DNA of 64,000 bases from Castor canadensis (taxonomy: Eukaryota; Chordata; Mammalia; Rodentia; Castoridae), in contig NC_133390.1 in assembly GCF_047511655.1 (NCBI RefSeq), forward strand, positions 161,298,583-161,362,582, in the 5' to 3' direction. Shown here in pieces: positions 36,940 to 48,653 of the stretch (positions are counted from its first letter, which is position 1; each line of letters starts with the position of its first letter). Position numbers and translations under genes: made by a program. The notes under the pieces were generated by a model. It was given only the letters and a program-made list of their open reading frames with translations, made no database searches and was not told the origin of the DNA.

Positions 36940-37110
36940 TTTAAGATACTAGCTCTGTCTCAAACACTGTCTGAGTGGCCTTAGATGTGCTACTTAACTT
37001 TTTTTGGGCCCAAGTTTTCTAATTAGTTAAAAGGGGTGATGCCAGCTTTCTCACCATAGAGTTATTGTGAAGCTAAATAAATTGAAAACTACACAATAAA
37101 ATGCCTGATT
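36940..37110 (+). repeat. MIR SINE
   Basis: 'ctgagtggccttagatgtgc', 'aaaaggggtgatgccagctt' and 'ttattgtgaagctaaataaa'. Confidence 0.6.
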
Positions 37111-37474
37111 CACATTGTTCACTCATTGTGATATAGTAGAGTATAAGCTCCGTGAAGGGAAGAACCATTTTTTGTTGTTCTTTGCTATATACCAGAGACC
37201 TAGTGCAATATCTGTCAGAAAGCTCCTGGGTTATATACCTATAGTGAGTACCATTTGGATAGCCTTGGTGTACAATATCAGCATTGTGGTCTGCCCTGGC
37301 ACAGAATAGGAATTCTGTTAAATTAATTAATATTGACTAATTGAGGAAAATATTTGGCATAGGGAATTGGCTGGAATTGTTTCCTAAATAGGTAATAAGC
37401 AAACAGTTTTATTTAAAAATTGATCAGTAATCTCTAACTGTCCTGAAACCGAAAAAGGATAAGTAGAAAGGGCT

Positions 37475-37568
37475 AGGAGGATGGGGGAAGGCAATACCAG
37501 GATTCAAAGCACTTACCTAGCATGCACAGGCCCTGGGTTCAAGCCCTAGAACCTCAAAAGAAAAAAAA
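37475..37568 (+). repeat. ID-type SINE
   Basis: 'cttacctagcatgcacaggc' and 'gggttcaagccctagaacct' with an A-tail. Confidence 0.8.
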
Positions 37569-37607
37569 ATTCCTCTTCTACTTAGGAAAAGCAAAACGTA
37601 TTCAGAA

Positions 37608-37760
37608 GCCAGGCATAGTAATACATGCCTATTACTGAGTTCCAGCACTCAGGAGGCTGGGGCAGGAGGATTGCAAGTCAAGGTCAGCCTGGACTACATA
37701 AGTGAGACCTTGTCACCAAAAACAATAACAACAACAGTAATAAAACAAAACAAACAAAAA
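37608..37760 (+). repeat. B1 SINE
   Basis: 'ccaggcatagtaatacatgc', 'aaggtcagcctggactacat' and an (AAC)n-rich tail. Confidence 0.87.
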
Positions 37761-38194
37761 CCTGCACAGAAGGCATTGTGAAAGATTTTGGCTTGATCTC
37801 TCTCAGTAAAAAGATATCCCTAATTCCTTTCTAGTTCTTTTAAGGTTCTGTTTGGGCATTATATTCAGGAAGTTCAGGTTTCCATGCTCCTTTCCCTCAC
37901 CCCATTATTAGAACAGAAAGTTCAACAACTACTTCAATTCTGACTTACACAGGGTAGCTTAACATATGCTGTCTCTGTGCTTTTTCTGTTGCCAACTAAT
38001 GAACAAGAGTGGTTGGTCCATTATTATTGACCAAATTGATTAACAATATGTTTACGATAATTCCTTATCCCCAACCCCAGACAAAAATCTCTCAGTTCAG
38101 ACAGCTGCCATTTCATAGGGTAGGTTTGATTTGAGTAGCAGATTGAGCCAGACTGGGAACTTCTTGTCTATACAGCTGCCTTGTTTTCATTCAA

Positions 38195-39185
38195 CCTATA
38201 TTCGAGTGCCTTCTATATAATAAGTACTGATCCAGACACTAGGGGCAGGGAACAAGGAAGGCAAGAACAGTGAAATGAACAAGACACTTTGAGAGAGTGA
38301 TGATATGGCCATAATAAAATAGAATGGCCCTCTAGAGTGGGATCTCTTCTAGGTAGTGTGGTTGAGGCCCCTCTAAGGAAATGACATTTGAGGTCACTGT
38401 GCAAAGTAGAAACAGCTATTAAGAACCTAATAATTGTGGCGTTTTATGAGAAACAATGAAAGCTATCGTGGTTCAACATAGCAAGCAAAGGAAGAAGTGG
38501 TACCCAGAGAGATCAGAGAGACAGGTAGTAGTTACAAACACTTTTTAACCCTTGGGAGAGAGTTAGGATTTTATTCTGATGGGATATCAGAATAAAAATC
38601 TTCATTGATACGAAGAGTTTTAAGCTGGGAATTATATATGCTAACATTTTAATTTTTTTTATTTTGGGTAGTATTGGAGTTTGAACTCAGGGCTTCATGC
38701 TAGCTAGGCAGGCACTCTACTGCTTGAGCCATGCCACCAGCCCAACAACATACATTTTTAAAAAAGATCCGTCTTTAAAAGTGGCTTGTTGTGAAGACCA
38801 AAGGAGACATGAGTTTGGAGGGTATTGCTATAGTGTCGGCTAAGACGACATTGGTTAGGACTCAGAAGCAATGAGTAGACCGTTTTCAGTGATTGAATGC
38901 TTATGTTTTAGATGGATTTTTCTCCCATATAAAACTGATAGAATGTATCAGAGTTCAGTGGGAGGTAGTAGTGAGGAAAGGAGAGTCAGAGGTTTTTGAT
39001 GTAAGTGGGTGGCTGATGGTGCTCTTTACTGAGTTTAGGATTGGTGAAATGAATTTTGCCTTGGCCATGTTTAGTGTGAGATGACAAGTAGATATTCCAA
39101 GGGTGATGCCAGATAGACAGATAGGTACAATAGTCTGAAGCTCAGTAATTCCTGGGGATATAAATTTGGGAGTTATCACATGTAT
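38195..39185 (-). repeat. L2 LINE (ORF2 region), antisense, with nested ID
   Basis: 'gaaatgacatttgaggtcac', 'gagttaggattttattctga' and 'ggggatataaatttgggagt' follow reverse-L2 order through the decayed reverse-transcriptase region. Confidence 0.75.
38655..38746 (-). repeat. ID-type SINE, antisense
   Basis: 'gtattggagtttgaactcag', 'gctaggcaggcactctactg' and 'gagccatgccaccagccc'. Confidence 0.87.
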
Positions 39186-39490
39186 TTACTTACTGTTGTG
39201 TATTGGTCTCCAAGACTACCTCCAGGTTTGGTGACCTCCTAGGTGGACTCAAAGTTGTGATTTATTGCAGCCAGAGCATATAAGACAAAATCAGCATAGG
39301 GGAAAGGTGCATGTGGTGAAGGATAGAGGACTCTAGGCATAAAACTTGAAGGGTCTTCTCCTAGTGGAATCACACAGACATAATTATTCCAGCATTGAAT
39401 GTGACAGCATGTGTGAAGTGCATTCTCACAGGGAAACTCATTAAAGACTCAGCACCCAGGGTTTTCATTGGGGTTGGTCATGTACAGCAT

Positions 39491-39688
39491 CTTTTTTTTT
39501 TTTTTGTGGTACTGGGGCTTGAACTCATAGCCTTCACCTTGAGCTACTCCACCAGCCCTATTTTGTGAAGGGTTTTTTGAGATAGGGTCTTGTAGAACTA
39601 TTTACCCAGGCTGGCTTCGAACTTCGATCCTCCTAATCTCTGCCTCCTGAGTAGCTAGGATTACAGGCATGAGCCACTGGCGCCCGGC
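39491..39688 (-). repeat. B1-ID composite SINE, antisense, with target duplication
   Basis: ID part 'ctggggcttgaactcatagc' then B1 'cccaggctggcttcgaactt' and 'aggcatgagccactggcgcc'. Flanked by the perfect 12-bp repeat CATGTACAGCAT (39479-39490 and 39689-39700). Confidence 0.93.
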
Positions 39689-39837
39689 CATGTACAGCAT
39701 ATTTTGCCACAATTCCAGGCTTCCAGAAAGAAAGAAGGTGTTCATTTGGAACCACAGTGTTAGGGAAGGTTAGACACAAGTCACTCTGATCACTAGCTGG
39801 TGGAGCTCTTCTGAGGTTCCCAGTCCCAGATGCCCTT

Positions 39838-40261
39838 GTATTAGTTTTTATTGCTGTGACAAAGCCCTTGAGAGAAACAAGGAGGAAGGATTTAGTTTTT
39901 GGTTTCTGAGGTTGGCTGGCTCCATTGCTTTTAGGCTGTGGTGAGACAGACCATCACTTTGAGGAGCATGTGGTAGGGTAAAGCTGCTCACCTGATGGTG
40001 GCCAGGAAGCAGAGAGAGGAAGGGTTCAGGGACAAGAAGTACCCTTTAAAGCCACCCCTCTAGTAGCCCACTTCCTCCAGATAGGCCCCACCTCTGAATA
40101 GAGGTGAGTTCAGCTGTGAACTCATCAGAGGATTAATCCATTGATCAAGTTATCACCCTCATAATCCAATCACCTCTCAGTAGTGCTACCAGCTGGGGAC
40201 CAAGTCTTCAACAGTCTGGGGTCTTTTGGGGTGGGAGGCACTTCATACCCAAGCCATATTA
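39838..40261 (-). mobile_element. MaLR solo LTR, antisense
   Basis: On the minus strand it opens with 'tatggcttgggtatgaagtg', contains 'gcttcctggccaccatcagg' and 'aaagcaatggagccagccaa', and ends 'caataaaaactaataca'. This is the order seen in the LTR at 9929-10303. No internal genes. Confidence 0.83.
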
Positions 40262-40540
40262 GCCACCAAGGCTCAACTTGTCAGCAAGCTTTTCTAACGG
40301 TAGTGGGCTCAGCATTCTATCTATATTAACTCTTTTCTGAGCAATTCTAAAGAACACTTTGCATGAGGTGCTGTTGGAAATGCTGGACATACTTAGAATT
40401 CCTGCTCTCGGGGCCAACCATAGGTCTGCGATGTATGCAGCAGACATGTACAAATTATATTGGTTGTGTCAAGGAAGTGCCATAGAACCTGCAGAAAGAA
40501 AGGCCACCAAAGCTTGCTTGGCATGCTTTAGGTGTCACCT

Positions 40541-40872
40541 AATTTTTTTTTTTGGTGGTACTGAAGTCTGAACTCAGGGCTTCACAATTGCTAGGCAGGT
40601 ACTCTGCTGCTTGAGCCAAGCTGCCAGCCCTTTTTGCTCTGGTTATTTTGGAGATAGGGTCTCACTTTTTGCCTAGGCCAGCCTGAACTGTTATCCTCTT
40701 ATTTTATGCTTCCCACTATAGCTGGGATGATAGACACATGCCATAATGTCCAACTTTTTTCTGTTCAGATGGGATCTCATGAACTTTTTTACCTAGACTG
40801 ACCTAGAACTGCAGTCCTCCCAATCTCAACCTCCCAAGTAGCTAGGATTATAGATACAAGCCATCAGAGTCT
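40541..40872 (-). repeat. B1-B1-ID composite SINE, antisense
   Basis: ID ('gtctgaactcagggcttcac', 'gagccaagctgccagccc'), first B1 ('gagatagggtctcacttttt', 'gccagcctgaactgttatcc'), then a second B1 ('gatgggatctcatgaacttt', 'cctcccaagtagctaggatt'). Confidence 0.88.
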
Positions 40873-41449
40873 GGTTTCTGGCAGCAGTTTTGTCTGTATG
40901 TATGTATATGGTCAGTTTTGTAATCTGAGTGGTGATTGAATTTATAATTTAAGCAGAATAAAATATGTATAAAGTATTCAACATAGTTGTGTAGGTAGTT
41001 ATTTCTCATCTTCTAGTTTATTCATAGGTTGATAGTAAATTTTTTTAATTCTTTTTTACTTAAAAATCTCAATTTAGAGTGAAGTTACTGAAAACTGAAA
41101 AGGTAGTGCCTCATCTTTTATCAAGTGTATTGCTTTAGTTTGATTCCAGGTGCCAAAGTGACTTCCAGTTCACCAAAACTACTTATTTCAAAACCTCATC
41201 AGTAAAAAGATTTCTTGAACATTTTACCTATAACTTTGAAACTTATTTAGCAAAACCTTGATTTGCTATAGTGCTCAGGGAAATAATGTATCTTGCTTAC
41301 TTGTGTTTGCTGATTAAATTTGACCTCCCTTTTTGGCTTTAAACTTTACTAGTAAAAGCCTTTGAAAATGTTTTGTAGTTATAACAGATTAAGCATCGGT
41401 TTCCACTGTCTAGCAATGTGGCTGAAACTGTCCTCAAAACCAGTCTTGA

Positions 41450-41540
41450 CTGGGCGCCGGTGGCTCACACCTGTAATCCTGGCCAGTGGTTTACGGTGTA
41501 AGCACTGAGTTCAAGCCCAGGTACCATTAAAAAAAAAAAG
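41450..41540 (+). repeat. internally deleted B1-ID SINE
   Basis: B1 head 'ggtggctcacacctgtaatc' jumps straight to the ID end 'gagttcaagcccaggtacca' and an A-tail. Confidence 0.8.
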
Positions 41541-42295
41541 ACAAACCTAAGTCTTGGTCTCAGTTGGGTGCCAGATGTCCCCAGAAATGATGGGTGATGG
41601 ATGGTGAGCATTGTGCCCCTCCCCCTAATTAAGTCCTTGATGAGAATTTGTTCTCATAATTGATTCTTTTTAAGTGAACAGAGAATCTGCAGAGAACAGA
41701 TTTTATGTTAAAAGTACCTACCAGTTAATTAGTTGCAATTTGGTTGTATTAGTTACAGTGACTGTATTTTTCTAAATCATACATGTGACCATATCAGGGA
41801 GTTCCCCCTTGTCTGCAGGCCACATGCTTCATGTGGCATTCAGGGCCCTAGCTAATCTAGTTCCACTCTGTCCACCTTCTTTTGCTGTACCTACATATAC
41901 CTTTTATTACTTTAGTTACCTGATTACAACTTCTTTCTCTTTGCCTTTGTTCCATTTTGAGTGTTCCATTCAAAGGAAAGGCACTAGTGTTAGCAAAGGC
42001 ACATGCACACGAAACAACAAATTCTAAGTAGGAAATACATATATGGTTAAGTGTTGATGGAATGTGAAGGCCCAGATAAGGTATGGCAAGGAAATGAGGC
42101 ATAAGAGATTTGGATCTCTTACGGATCGGACTCTTGAGGTCACACCCTAGGCCTTATTCTTTGTATTCTAAGCCTGGTGTCCTAGAAACCTTCACTAATT
42201 GATTTCTGACATGAATGACCTTGATGCAGAAAGGTGATTATTGAAAGTTGAGTAACTGTATGGCTGTACAAATTTTTTCAAAAAAAGATTACAAT

Positions 42296-42605
42296 TCAAG
42301 CTGGCCTCAGTGGTTCTTACCTTGAATCCCAGCTACTCAGGAGGTAGACATTGGGAGGATCAAAGTTTGAAGCCAGCCTGGGCAAAAAGCCAGCAAGACA
42401 TTGTGTGATATGACTATAATCCCAGCCATTTTGGAGGTATAGGTAGGAAGATGGCAGTCTGAGGCTGACTCCGGACAAAAATTCAAGACCCTAGCTGAAA
42501 AATAACTAAAGCAAAAAGGGCTGAAGGCATGGCTCAAGTAGTAGAGTGTTTGCCTAGCAAATGCAAGACCGCAAGTTCTAGTACTGTCAAAAAAATTTTT
42601 TACAG
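42296..42605 (+). repeat. B1-B1-ID composite SINE
   Basis: First B1 ends 'gccagcctgggcaaaaagcc'; second B1 'atgactataatcccagccat' to 'ggctgactccggacaaaaat'; junction 'aataactaaagcaaaaaggg'; ID 'gctgaaggcatggctcaagt'. Confidence 0.9.
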
Positions 42606-42639
42606 TTGAGCAAATAACTACTGTTCTTGTTTAAGGGTG

Positions 42640-43215
42640 TCTAGCAGTGTGGGGGAAAAGGCAAATCTCTATCTTTGTGAAAATTGCATTCAAATGGAAC
42701 AAGTGTAAACAAGTAAATTGTATAGTATATGAGAAGATAGATTGTAAGTAGAAAACTTAAGGGGCAAGGAGTGCCATTTTCAATGTGAAGAATAGGGAAG
42801 GACTCCTGAAAAGGTGAGGTGAGACTAAACACCGGCCTGCAGAAAGAGTGGGAATGAGCCTGTGGCTAACTGGGCCAAGCAGACTTTAATGCAGAGTGGA
42901 GAGAGGGGGCAGGAGGTAAAGACCAAGAACCAATGGGCTGGGTGGAAGAAGGCCTCCAAGGCTTTCTAATGACTTTCATTTTTTATTCTGAGGGAGAATG
43001 AGAAGGAACTGATCTGCCTTAACAGCCAGAATTATATCATTGAAACTTAAGAGTGGGTTGTAGGAGGACAAAGGTGGGAGCAGGGAGAGCATAGAGGGGC
43101 TGTGGTAGTAACCAGGTTGGGAGATGGTAGTAGCTTGTCTACTGACAGTAGAGGAAGGGGTGAGAAGAACTCATTTCTGGATATATTCTGAAGCTGGAGT
43201 GAAAGTGTCTGATCA
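42640..43215 (-). repeat. L2 LINE, antisense
   Basis: 'caaggctttctaatgacttt', 'ctgtggtagtaaccaggttg' and 'tctggatatattctgaagct' match reverse-L2 order. Confidence 0.72.
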
Positions 43216-44409
43216 CAAATACCAGATTATCAGCTCATACCTTGAGCTCTATAAATGTAGCAGAAGTGTTTCCCTGCTTTTCCTAACCCTCACCTCTAAT
43301 TTGAAAGTAAAAAAGAACTAATTTGTACATATGCTGATTTGATCCTTTGATTCCAGGTCAGTGAAATTTGCTAGTAATAATTCATAAGTAGTACAGTCTG
43401 ACTGGACTAGACTGAAACCACATTCACCATGAGTTTTGTTAGCATAAGCTTTGCAAAAGTGCTGTCAGGGTGGGGTGAATAGAATCCCATCTTTGTTGAA
43501 TTTGGTATAGTTTGTTCTTGATTTTTCTATTAAAGACATTTGACAGAGGGCCTAAGATACCCAAGTGTCCCTTCTTAAGTTACTCAGTTTAAGATCATTG
43601 ACTTCTGCACAGCTTTACTGAACAACAATTCACAATGCACAGTAGGTGGCAGGGAAATATGGTTCCATTTAGAAAGTCTTTCCGCACTCTTCTGCTTGCC
43701 ATCTGACATTCTGTGGTGGGTACCAGATTCATACTGAGTGCCACTTAAATTCCATTTCTAGAGCGTAACATGTCAGGAAAAAAATTTGCCCAGCTTTTTT
43801 CAGATAGAAATTCAAAGGACCAAATGATTTTCAGTGTGTTCTAAGATTATCAATTAGACATGTGTGAACATGGAACACAGATCCATCCATCATTAAAATA
43901 ATTATGAAGTAAAGGTGTGTGTATTTATACATATAGAGGTGTTCGTGTGTTAATGTAGTAAATATTTCCCTGTTTAAACATTTGTGTTTTTTTAATCTTG
44001 TTTATTTAATTCTTAAATATTTAGGCCTATTTTTATTCCCAGTAAAATGTCTGGTACTACATTTTAAATTCATGTCTTAAAGCATGCTGTCACAATTGAT
44101 ACAATTTTTAATTACTCTCTGTCTATAAAAATTAACCATTGACTTTTCCCCATTTGCCCCATCTTTCAAAAGGGAAAAAAGATTTGTATATGATTCCTTT
44201 CTCCCCTCCACCTTCACAAGAAGAATGTGGTTTCTGGTCAAGATTTGGGTATTCAAGTAACATAAGATGTACCTTACTCTTCCTTCTATTTTTAAATATG
44301 TAAATCATTTAGTCAGTTGTTGATTTTTTTTTTTTAAAAGTAGATCTAGCCTAATTAAAAACAAAAAAAATCTTAAGCTTATATATATCTTTTCGTCTTT
44401 TCTGGGCAG

Positions 44410-44543
44410 AGAGGCAGATGAAGGCTGTAAAAAACCTTTAGAAAGATTGCTGAACATCTGGCAAGAAAGAAGTGTGTATGGCGGCGAGTTCATACAGCAG
44501 CTGAAGCTGTCTATGGAGGACTCCAAGAGCCCTCCCCCCAAAG
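44410..44543 (+). CDS. RPRD1B: RPRD1B coding exon 3, residues 94-138 (end of CID)
   Basis: This 134-nt exon is preceded by a T-rich tract and acceptor tctgggcag and ends CCCAAAG|GTAGAA at 44544. It completes the split Arg codon and encodes EADEGCKKPLERLLNIWQER, then SVYGGEFIQQLKLSMEDSKSPPPK. The LLNIWQERSVYGGEF helices close the CID superhelix; the proline-rich end begins the flexible linker. Entry phase is 2 and exit phase 1. The sequence matches human RPRD1B as I remember it without differences that I can see. Confidence 0.96.
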
Positions 44544-45169
44544 GTAGAAACATCACCACATGTTTACAGCTCTTGGTCTTTGCCTACTTTCGAATCAAAT
44601 ATGAAAAGCTGCAGTGAGGGTTGCTGTGAGCCACCAGCGACTTTATGATTCTTCAGAGAGAGACGATCATGAATGATGGTGAGAGTTTACAAAGTGCGCG
44701 CAGCATGCAGCCTGGTTCTAGTGCTCATGCTGTCATCCCTCATTCCTCACTTGCTATGTGTTCTCCTTGCCCAACAAAGTTGTTTAGAGTTGTGGTTAAC
44801 TAGGAGATACCTTATATTAAGATTTTTGTACTGACCCTGCTAGTCACTACAATAGGGTCCTGGATAAGTACTTTAACTTGTTTGGAACTTGCTTTTGTTA
44901 AATACAGCTGTGGTTTTAGAACATAATCTTATTATGATTGTCATCTTATTGCCTAGAATCGACTTTGGTCTTTACTGAGCCCAGGTTATCCTTGGGAAGT
45001 ACATATGTGTGTATGTTTTACCAGGTTCTTCATAAGAGCTTATGTTATTTTTTTCTCTAAATTGAAGACCAAGTGTTACTTGATTTCTGGCTTCTGGTTA
45101 GCCATGTTTTAATTCTAGTTGGCATGACATATTTCTAAACTGCAGATCTAACTACAGACATACTAGTTG

Positions 45170-45600
45170 CCTGGAGGATCAAGTCCAAGTACTAATAGTA
45201 TTGAGGACCCTTTCTAATCTGAATTACCTCACTTTTCTAAATTCTTTTCCTGCTATTCCCTCAGATATACCTTATTCTTTGGCCACGCTGAATTACTAAC
45301 TGGCATGGGACCCCTTCCTCTACCATGCTGACACCTCTGCCTGAGATGTCCTTCTGCCCCTTTCACCAAGTGGATGCATTCTTCATGAATGTTCCTCTCA
45401 CTTTGGTATCTTTCTTGTTCCTCTGAGCACATGTAGCCATTCCCTCTTTGTTCTCTGGTACTGTATACATGCCTCTGCTATAGAACCTCCTGGGACTGGC
45501 GTAGGCAACAAAAATGTTCCTTCTGCAATTCTTTATTGTGTACCCCTCATGTTCTTTTCCAGGTCTAAATGTATTCACAGTAGTGTTTCTGTGAAACAAA
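45170..45600 (+). repeat. L2-like fragment
   Basis: 'tttcctgctattccctcaga' and 'ctctgcctgagatgtccttc' fit the L2 3' region; diverged. Confidence 0.5.
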
Positions 45601-45899
45601 AATTAGAAACCTTCTAAAAATGACATAAGTGCTTTCAGACTGCAGGTCATTGTTTTAGTTAGAATTATTAGAAAATGCTTCTAGTGTCATTCTGGTTGTT
45701 GCTTCTGAGAAGTGAACTGTTGTCTGCTTTGGGTTCTGGTAATGTTGGTATTGTGTCCTTTGGAGTTACTTTTTCAGTACAGCTTTGGGGATTATCCAGC
45801 ATTCTTTCCTATACTTTGCCTTACAGTTCATTTCATAAACAGTGCTGATTTTTTAAAGCACCTTTGGGCAAACAAGAGAGCTCTGAAAAAGAATATCAG

Positions 45900-46020
45900 T
45901 TGAAATTTCAAATCAAGCATTTGCTGGACATGTGCCTTAAGCAGACAGCTATGCTAGGTGCTACAGGAAAGAGCAAGAGAGGAGTGAGAATAGTTCTGCA
46001 CTCAGGGAGCAAAGTTTGTG
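45900..46020 (-). repeat. L2 3'-end fragment, antisense
   Basis: 'cagctatgctaggtgctaca' and 'gcactcagggagc', as in reverse-L2. Confidence 0.45.
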
Positions 46021-46659
46021 GGTTTCTGATTTCTTTTTGAGAGTCTAGATAGATACTAGCAATAACATAGACAGCATCTGCGTGGTGGGTAATGTTAATC
46101 TAGAGATAATCTTTCCATGTTCTTTAAAGACTAAACACATATCAGAGGTTGCAGCAAGTGTATTGCTGTCAGCTAACTCAGTGTCTTCTCACTGTCTCCT
46201 CTGGACCTGAACGATCAGAAAAGTTTACTACAATCCTCTCAAAACACTGATTTCTCCAAAAGTTTGCTTTCAAATTTGAGCAGTCCTTTCATATTGCAGC
46301 TGTGATTCTTGGATAATTCTTTGTTTTTGGTCAATTCATAGAGTTTACCTTTGCAATAAAAATTTTCCTTTGGAACCCTGGCAGCTCTTACAACACTAAC
46401 GTATGCTTAAGCTCAGGAATTCTGTTTTAAAGCTGCAAGCTTCTTGAGTTCATGTACCTGTATCACCAGGTGTAGGCCCAGGTGTTCTAAAGTCTCCTCT
46501 GTTCTGTGAATACACAAGCTTTTGATTGACTGGCTGCAACTTTATTACTTTATTTGAATCACACAGGAATCATACAGCCCTGGAAGGATTTAGTAAGGAA
46601 AATTAGATAAAAAGAGACCAGCATTTGTTCAGCAGCTGTTAGCTTCTCTGCTGCATACT

Positions 46660-47100
46660 TTTTGTGTTAATTTATCATAGATCTTTGTAATTACTCTATG
46701 AATTTGGCATGTTCATATTTCAGGTGAAGATACAAAAGCTCAAAAGGTATAGTAACTTTTTTCAAGGAGATAATTGATAAGCAGAGAGTTCAAACCCAGA
46801 TCTCTATGACTTTAAGGCTTTTTAAACTTTTTTTTCCTAAAAGCATATGGATCTACCAGCCTCTACTTTTGGTATGAATTTGTAGTAAGATTACCCAACA
46901 TGTCTAATCCTTAGAGTAGTTTTAAGTATTCAGACCTCCAGAGAATGAATCCCAACTTCATCGCTTCTAAAGCTGTGCGACCTTGGGTTCAGCCTTTGAC
47001 CTTTCTTAGCCTCAATTCCTCACTGTACGATGTAATTATCAATAGTAACACTTAAAAAGTTTTGGTGAGGATTACATTAGATAATGCAGGGTGAGATATT
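46660..47100. repeat. two MIR fragments
   Basis: 46660-46800 antisense ('gagagttcaaacccagatct'); 46925-47100 sense ('gctgtgcgaccttgggttca', 'tggtgaggattacattagat'). Confidence 0.6.
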
Positions 47101-47329
47101 ACAGTGGGGCAGTGATAGGGTTTTTATCTAATAATCTTGTAGATGAGCCAGTAGCAAAAGGAGAAGGAAACATTTAGAATTTTCAGCCCCCTGAACCTCT
47201 GGGCCCAGCTTCCCTGAGCTCCTGTCTGGACTTGGCTGCTCATTTCAGTGAGACGATGAGGATGAGGTGCTTGTTAAACTGTGCCTTAAGTGATAGTAGC
47301 TCTTCATTCGTTGCAGGCTCTTTTGGTAT

Positions 47330-47400
47330 TTCTTCTGTTCTTTCTTTCTGTCTGCCTCTCTTTCTCTGTCTCTCTCCCCTCTTCCTTTCTTTCTCTCTTA
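47330..47400 (+). repeat. polypyrimidine microsatellite
   Basis: Irregular CTTT/CTCT run of about 70 nt. Confidence 0.8.
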
Positions 47401-47465
47401 TTTTTATTTTTCTTAACCACAACTGAAGCTTAATCTGCTTTTAAAAGTTTTTCCTTTATTTTATG

Positions 47466-47580
47466 CCTAGTGTGGTGATACACTCCTGTAATCCCACATT
47501 TGGGAAGCAGGGGCACATGAGCTAGCTTGGACTATATAGTGAGGCCCTGAGGCAAAGCAAGACAACTTTCCTTTATTTTG
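47466..47580 (+). repeat. B1 SINE (short)
   Basis: 'cctagtgtggtgatacactc', 'tgtaatcccacatttgggaa' and 'tagtgaggccctgag'. Confidence 0.8.
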
Positions 47581-47711
47581 CAGGGAAAGAAAAAAGAATG
47601 AGGGAACTATTACTAACAGTATTCCTGTTTGTTTTCTCCAAGAGTAGTATAAAAATCTGAAGTTTATATTCCTATGTTGTTATTACTAGAAAATTTCAGG
47701 TATGTCTTCCT

Positions 47712-47840
47712 CCTTTTTTTTTTTTTTTTTTTTAATAGACAAGGTCTTTGTAGCCCAGACTGGCCTCAGACTTGCAATCCTCCTCTCTCAGCTTCCCAAG
47801 TGCTGGATTATAGGTGTGTACCACCACCCCCATCTTCAGA
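47712..47840 (-). repeat. B1 SINE, antisense
   Basis: T-run, 'gtagcccagactggcctcag' and 'cttcccaagtgctggattat'. Confidence 0.88.
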
Positions 47841-48149
47841 AATTTCATCTTTGCATGTAGATGACTGTGTTTTGTGGTGTGATTTGGGAGCTTTCAGTAC
47901 AGTTTTTTGCCTTAAGATTAGTTTCACAGTCTGTCATGGTATCTGAAATTCTACTATGCTCAGGGCTATGAGAGGCAAACCCTACCCTTTGGTAACCAGG
48001 ATTACTTGGCAGTTAACCAAGTACATGGCCTGTAGACATGGGTTAGAGGAGAGAAGAGAGGTGCATATATGAGGACAGAAGACCTGGCCACCTGCACTAT
48101 TTGTCCCACCTGGAAACTGACTGGTTGAGTGAATAAAAAAGGAAGTGTA

Positions 48150-48225
48150 GTAACCTGGTTGTAGTAGAGTGCTTGCCTAGCTTGTGCAAGACCCTAGGTT
48201 CAATCCCCAGTCCTACCTCCCAAAA
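48150..48225 (+). repeat. ID-type SINE
   Basis: 'agtagagtgcttgcctagct' and 'ggttcaatccccagtcctac'; 5' part lost. Confidence 0.75.
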
Positions 48226-48456
48226 AAGTGTAAATGAATACTATGGTCAGAGGCCAAATTGATTGTGGAAGGCTTATCTTAAGTTCTAACATAGGGATGG
48301 GACCGGCAGATTTGTTAGGCTATTTTTAATGTCTGTCTGACTCAATTGAATATCAAGGCGTTAAAACTGCTAACTGTAGCCGTGATGTCATTTCTGACAT
48401 AGAGCTAGTTTTTGCCAAGCTCTGTGACTCCTGCCTTTAAGAGTTTGTCCCCTCTG

Positions 48457-48653
48457 AGCTGGGAACTGGTGGCTCACACCTGTAATCCTAGTTACTTGGG
48501 AGGCTGAGATTGGGAGGCCGGGCAAATAGTTCTTGACACCCCCATCTCCAAAATAACCAAAGCAAAATGGACTGGAGGTGTGGCTCAAGTGGTGTAACTC
48601 CTGCTTTGCAAGCATGAAGCCCTGAGTTTAAACTCCAGTCCCACAAAAAAAAA
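48457..48653 (+). repeat. B1-ID composite SINE with target duplication
   Basis: B1 'ggtggctcacacctgtaatc' to junction 'ccaaaataaccaaagcaaaa', ID 'tggaggtgtggctcaagtgg' and an A-tail. Flanked by the perfect 15-bp repeat AGTTTGTCCCCTCTG (48442-48456 and 48654-48668). Confidence 0.95.

Larger units (their letters stand above)
35853..44409 (+). other. RPRD1B intron 2
   Basis: Holds several ID and B1 SINEs, an antisense L2 (38195-39185), a B1-ID with clear target duplication (39491-39688), an antisense MaLR LTR (39838-40261), two B1-B1-ID composites (40541-40872, 42296-42605) and another antisense L2 (42640-43215). 35860-36930, 40880-41440 and 43220-44400 are without recognised repeats. Confidence 0.85.
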
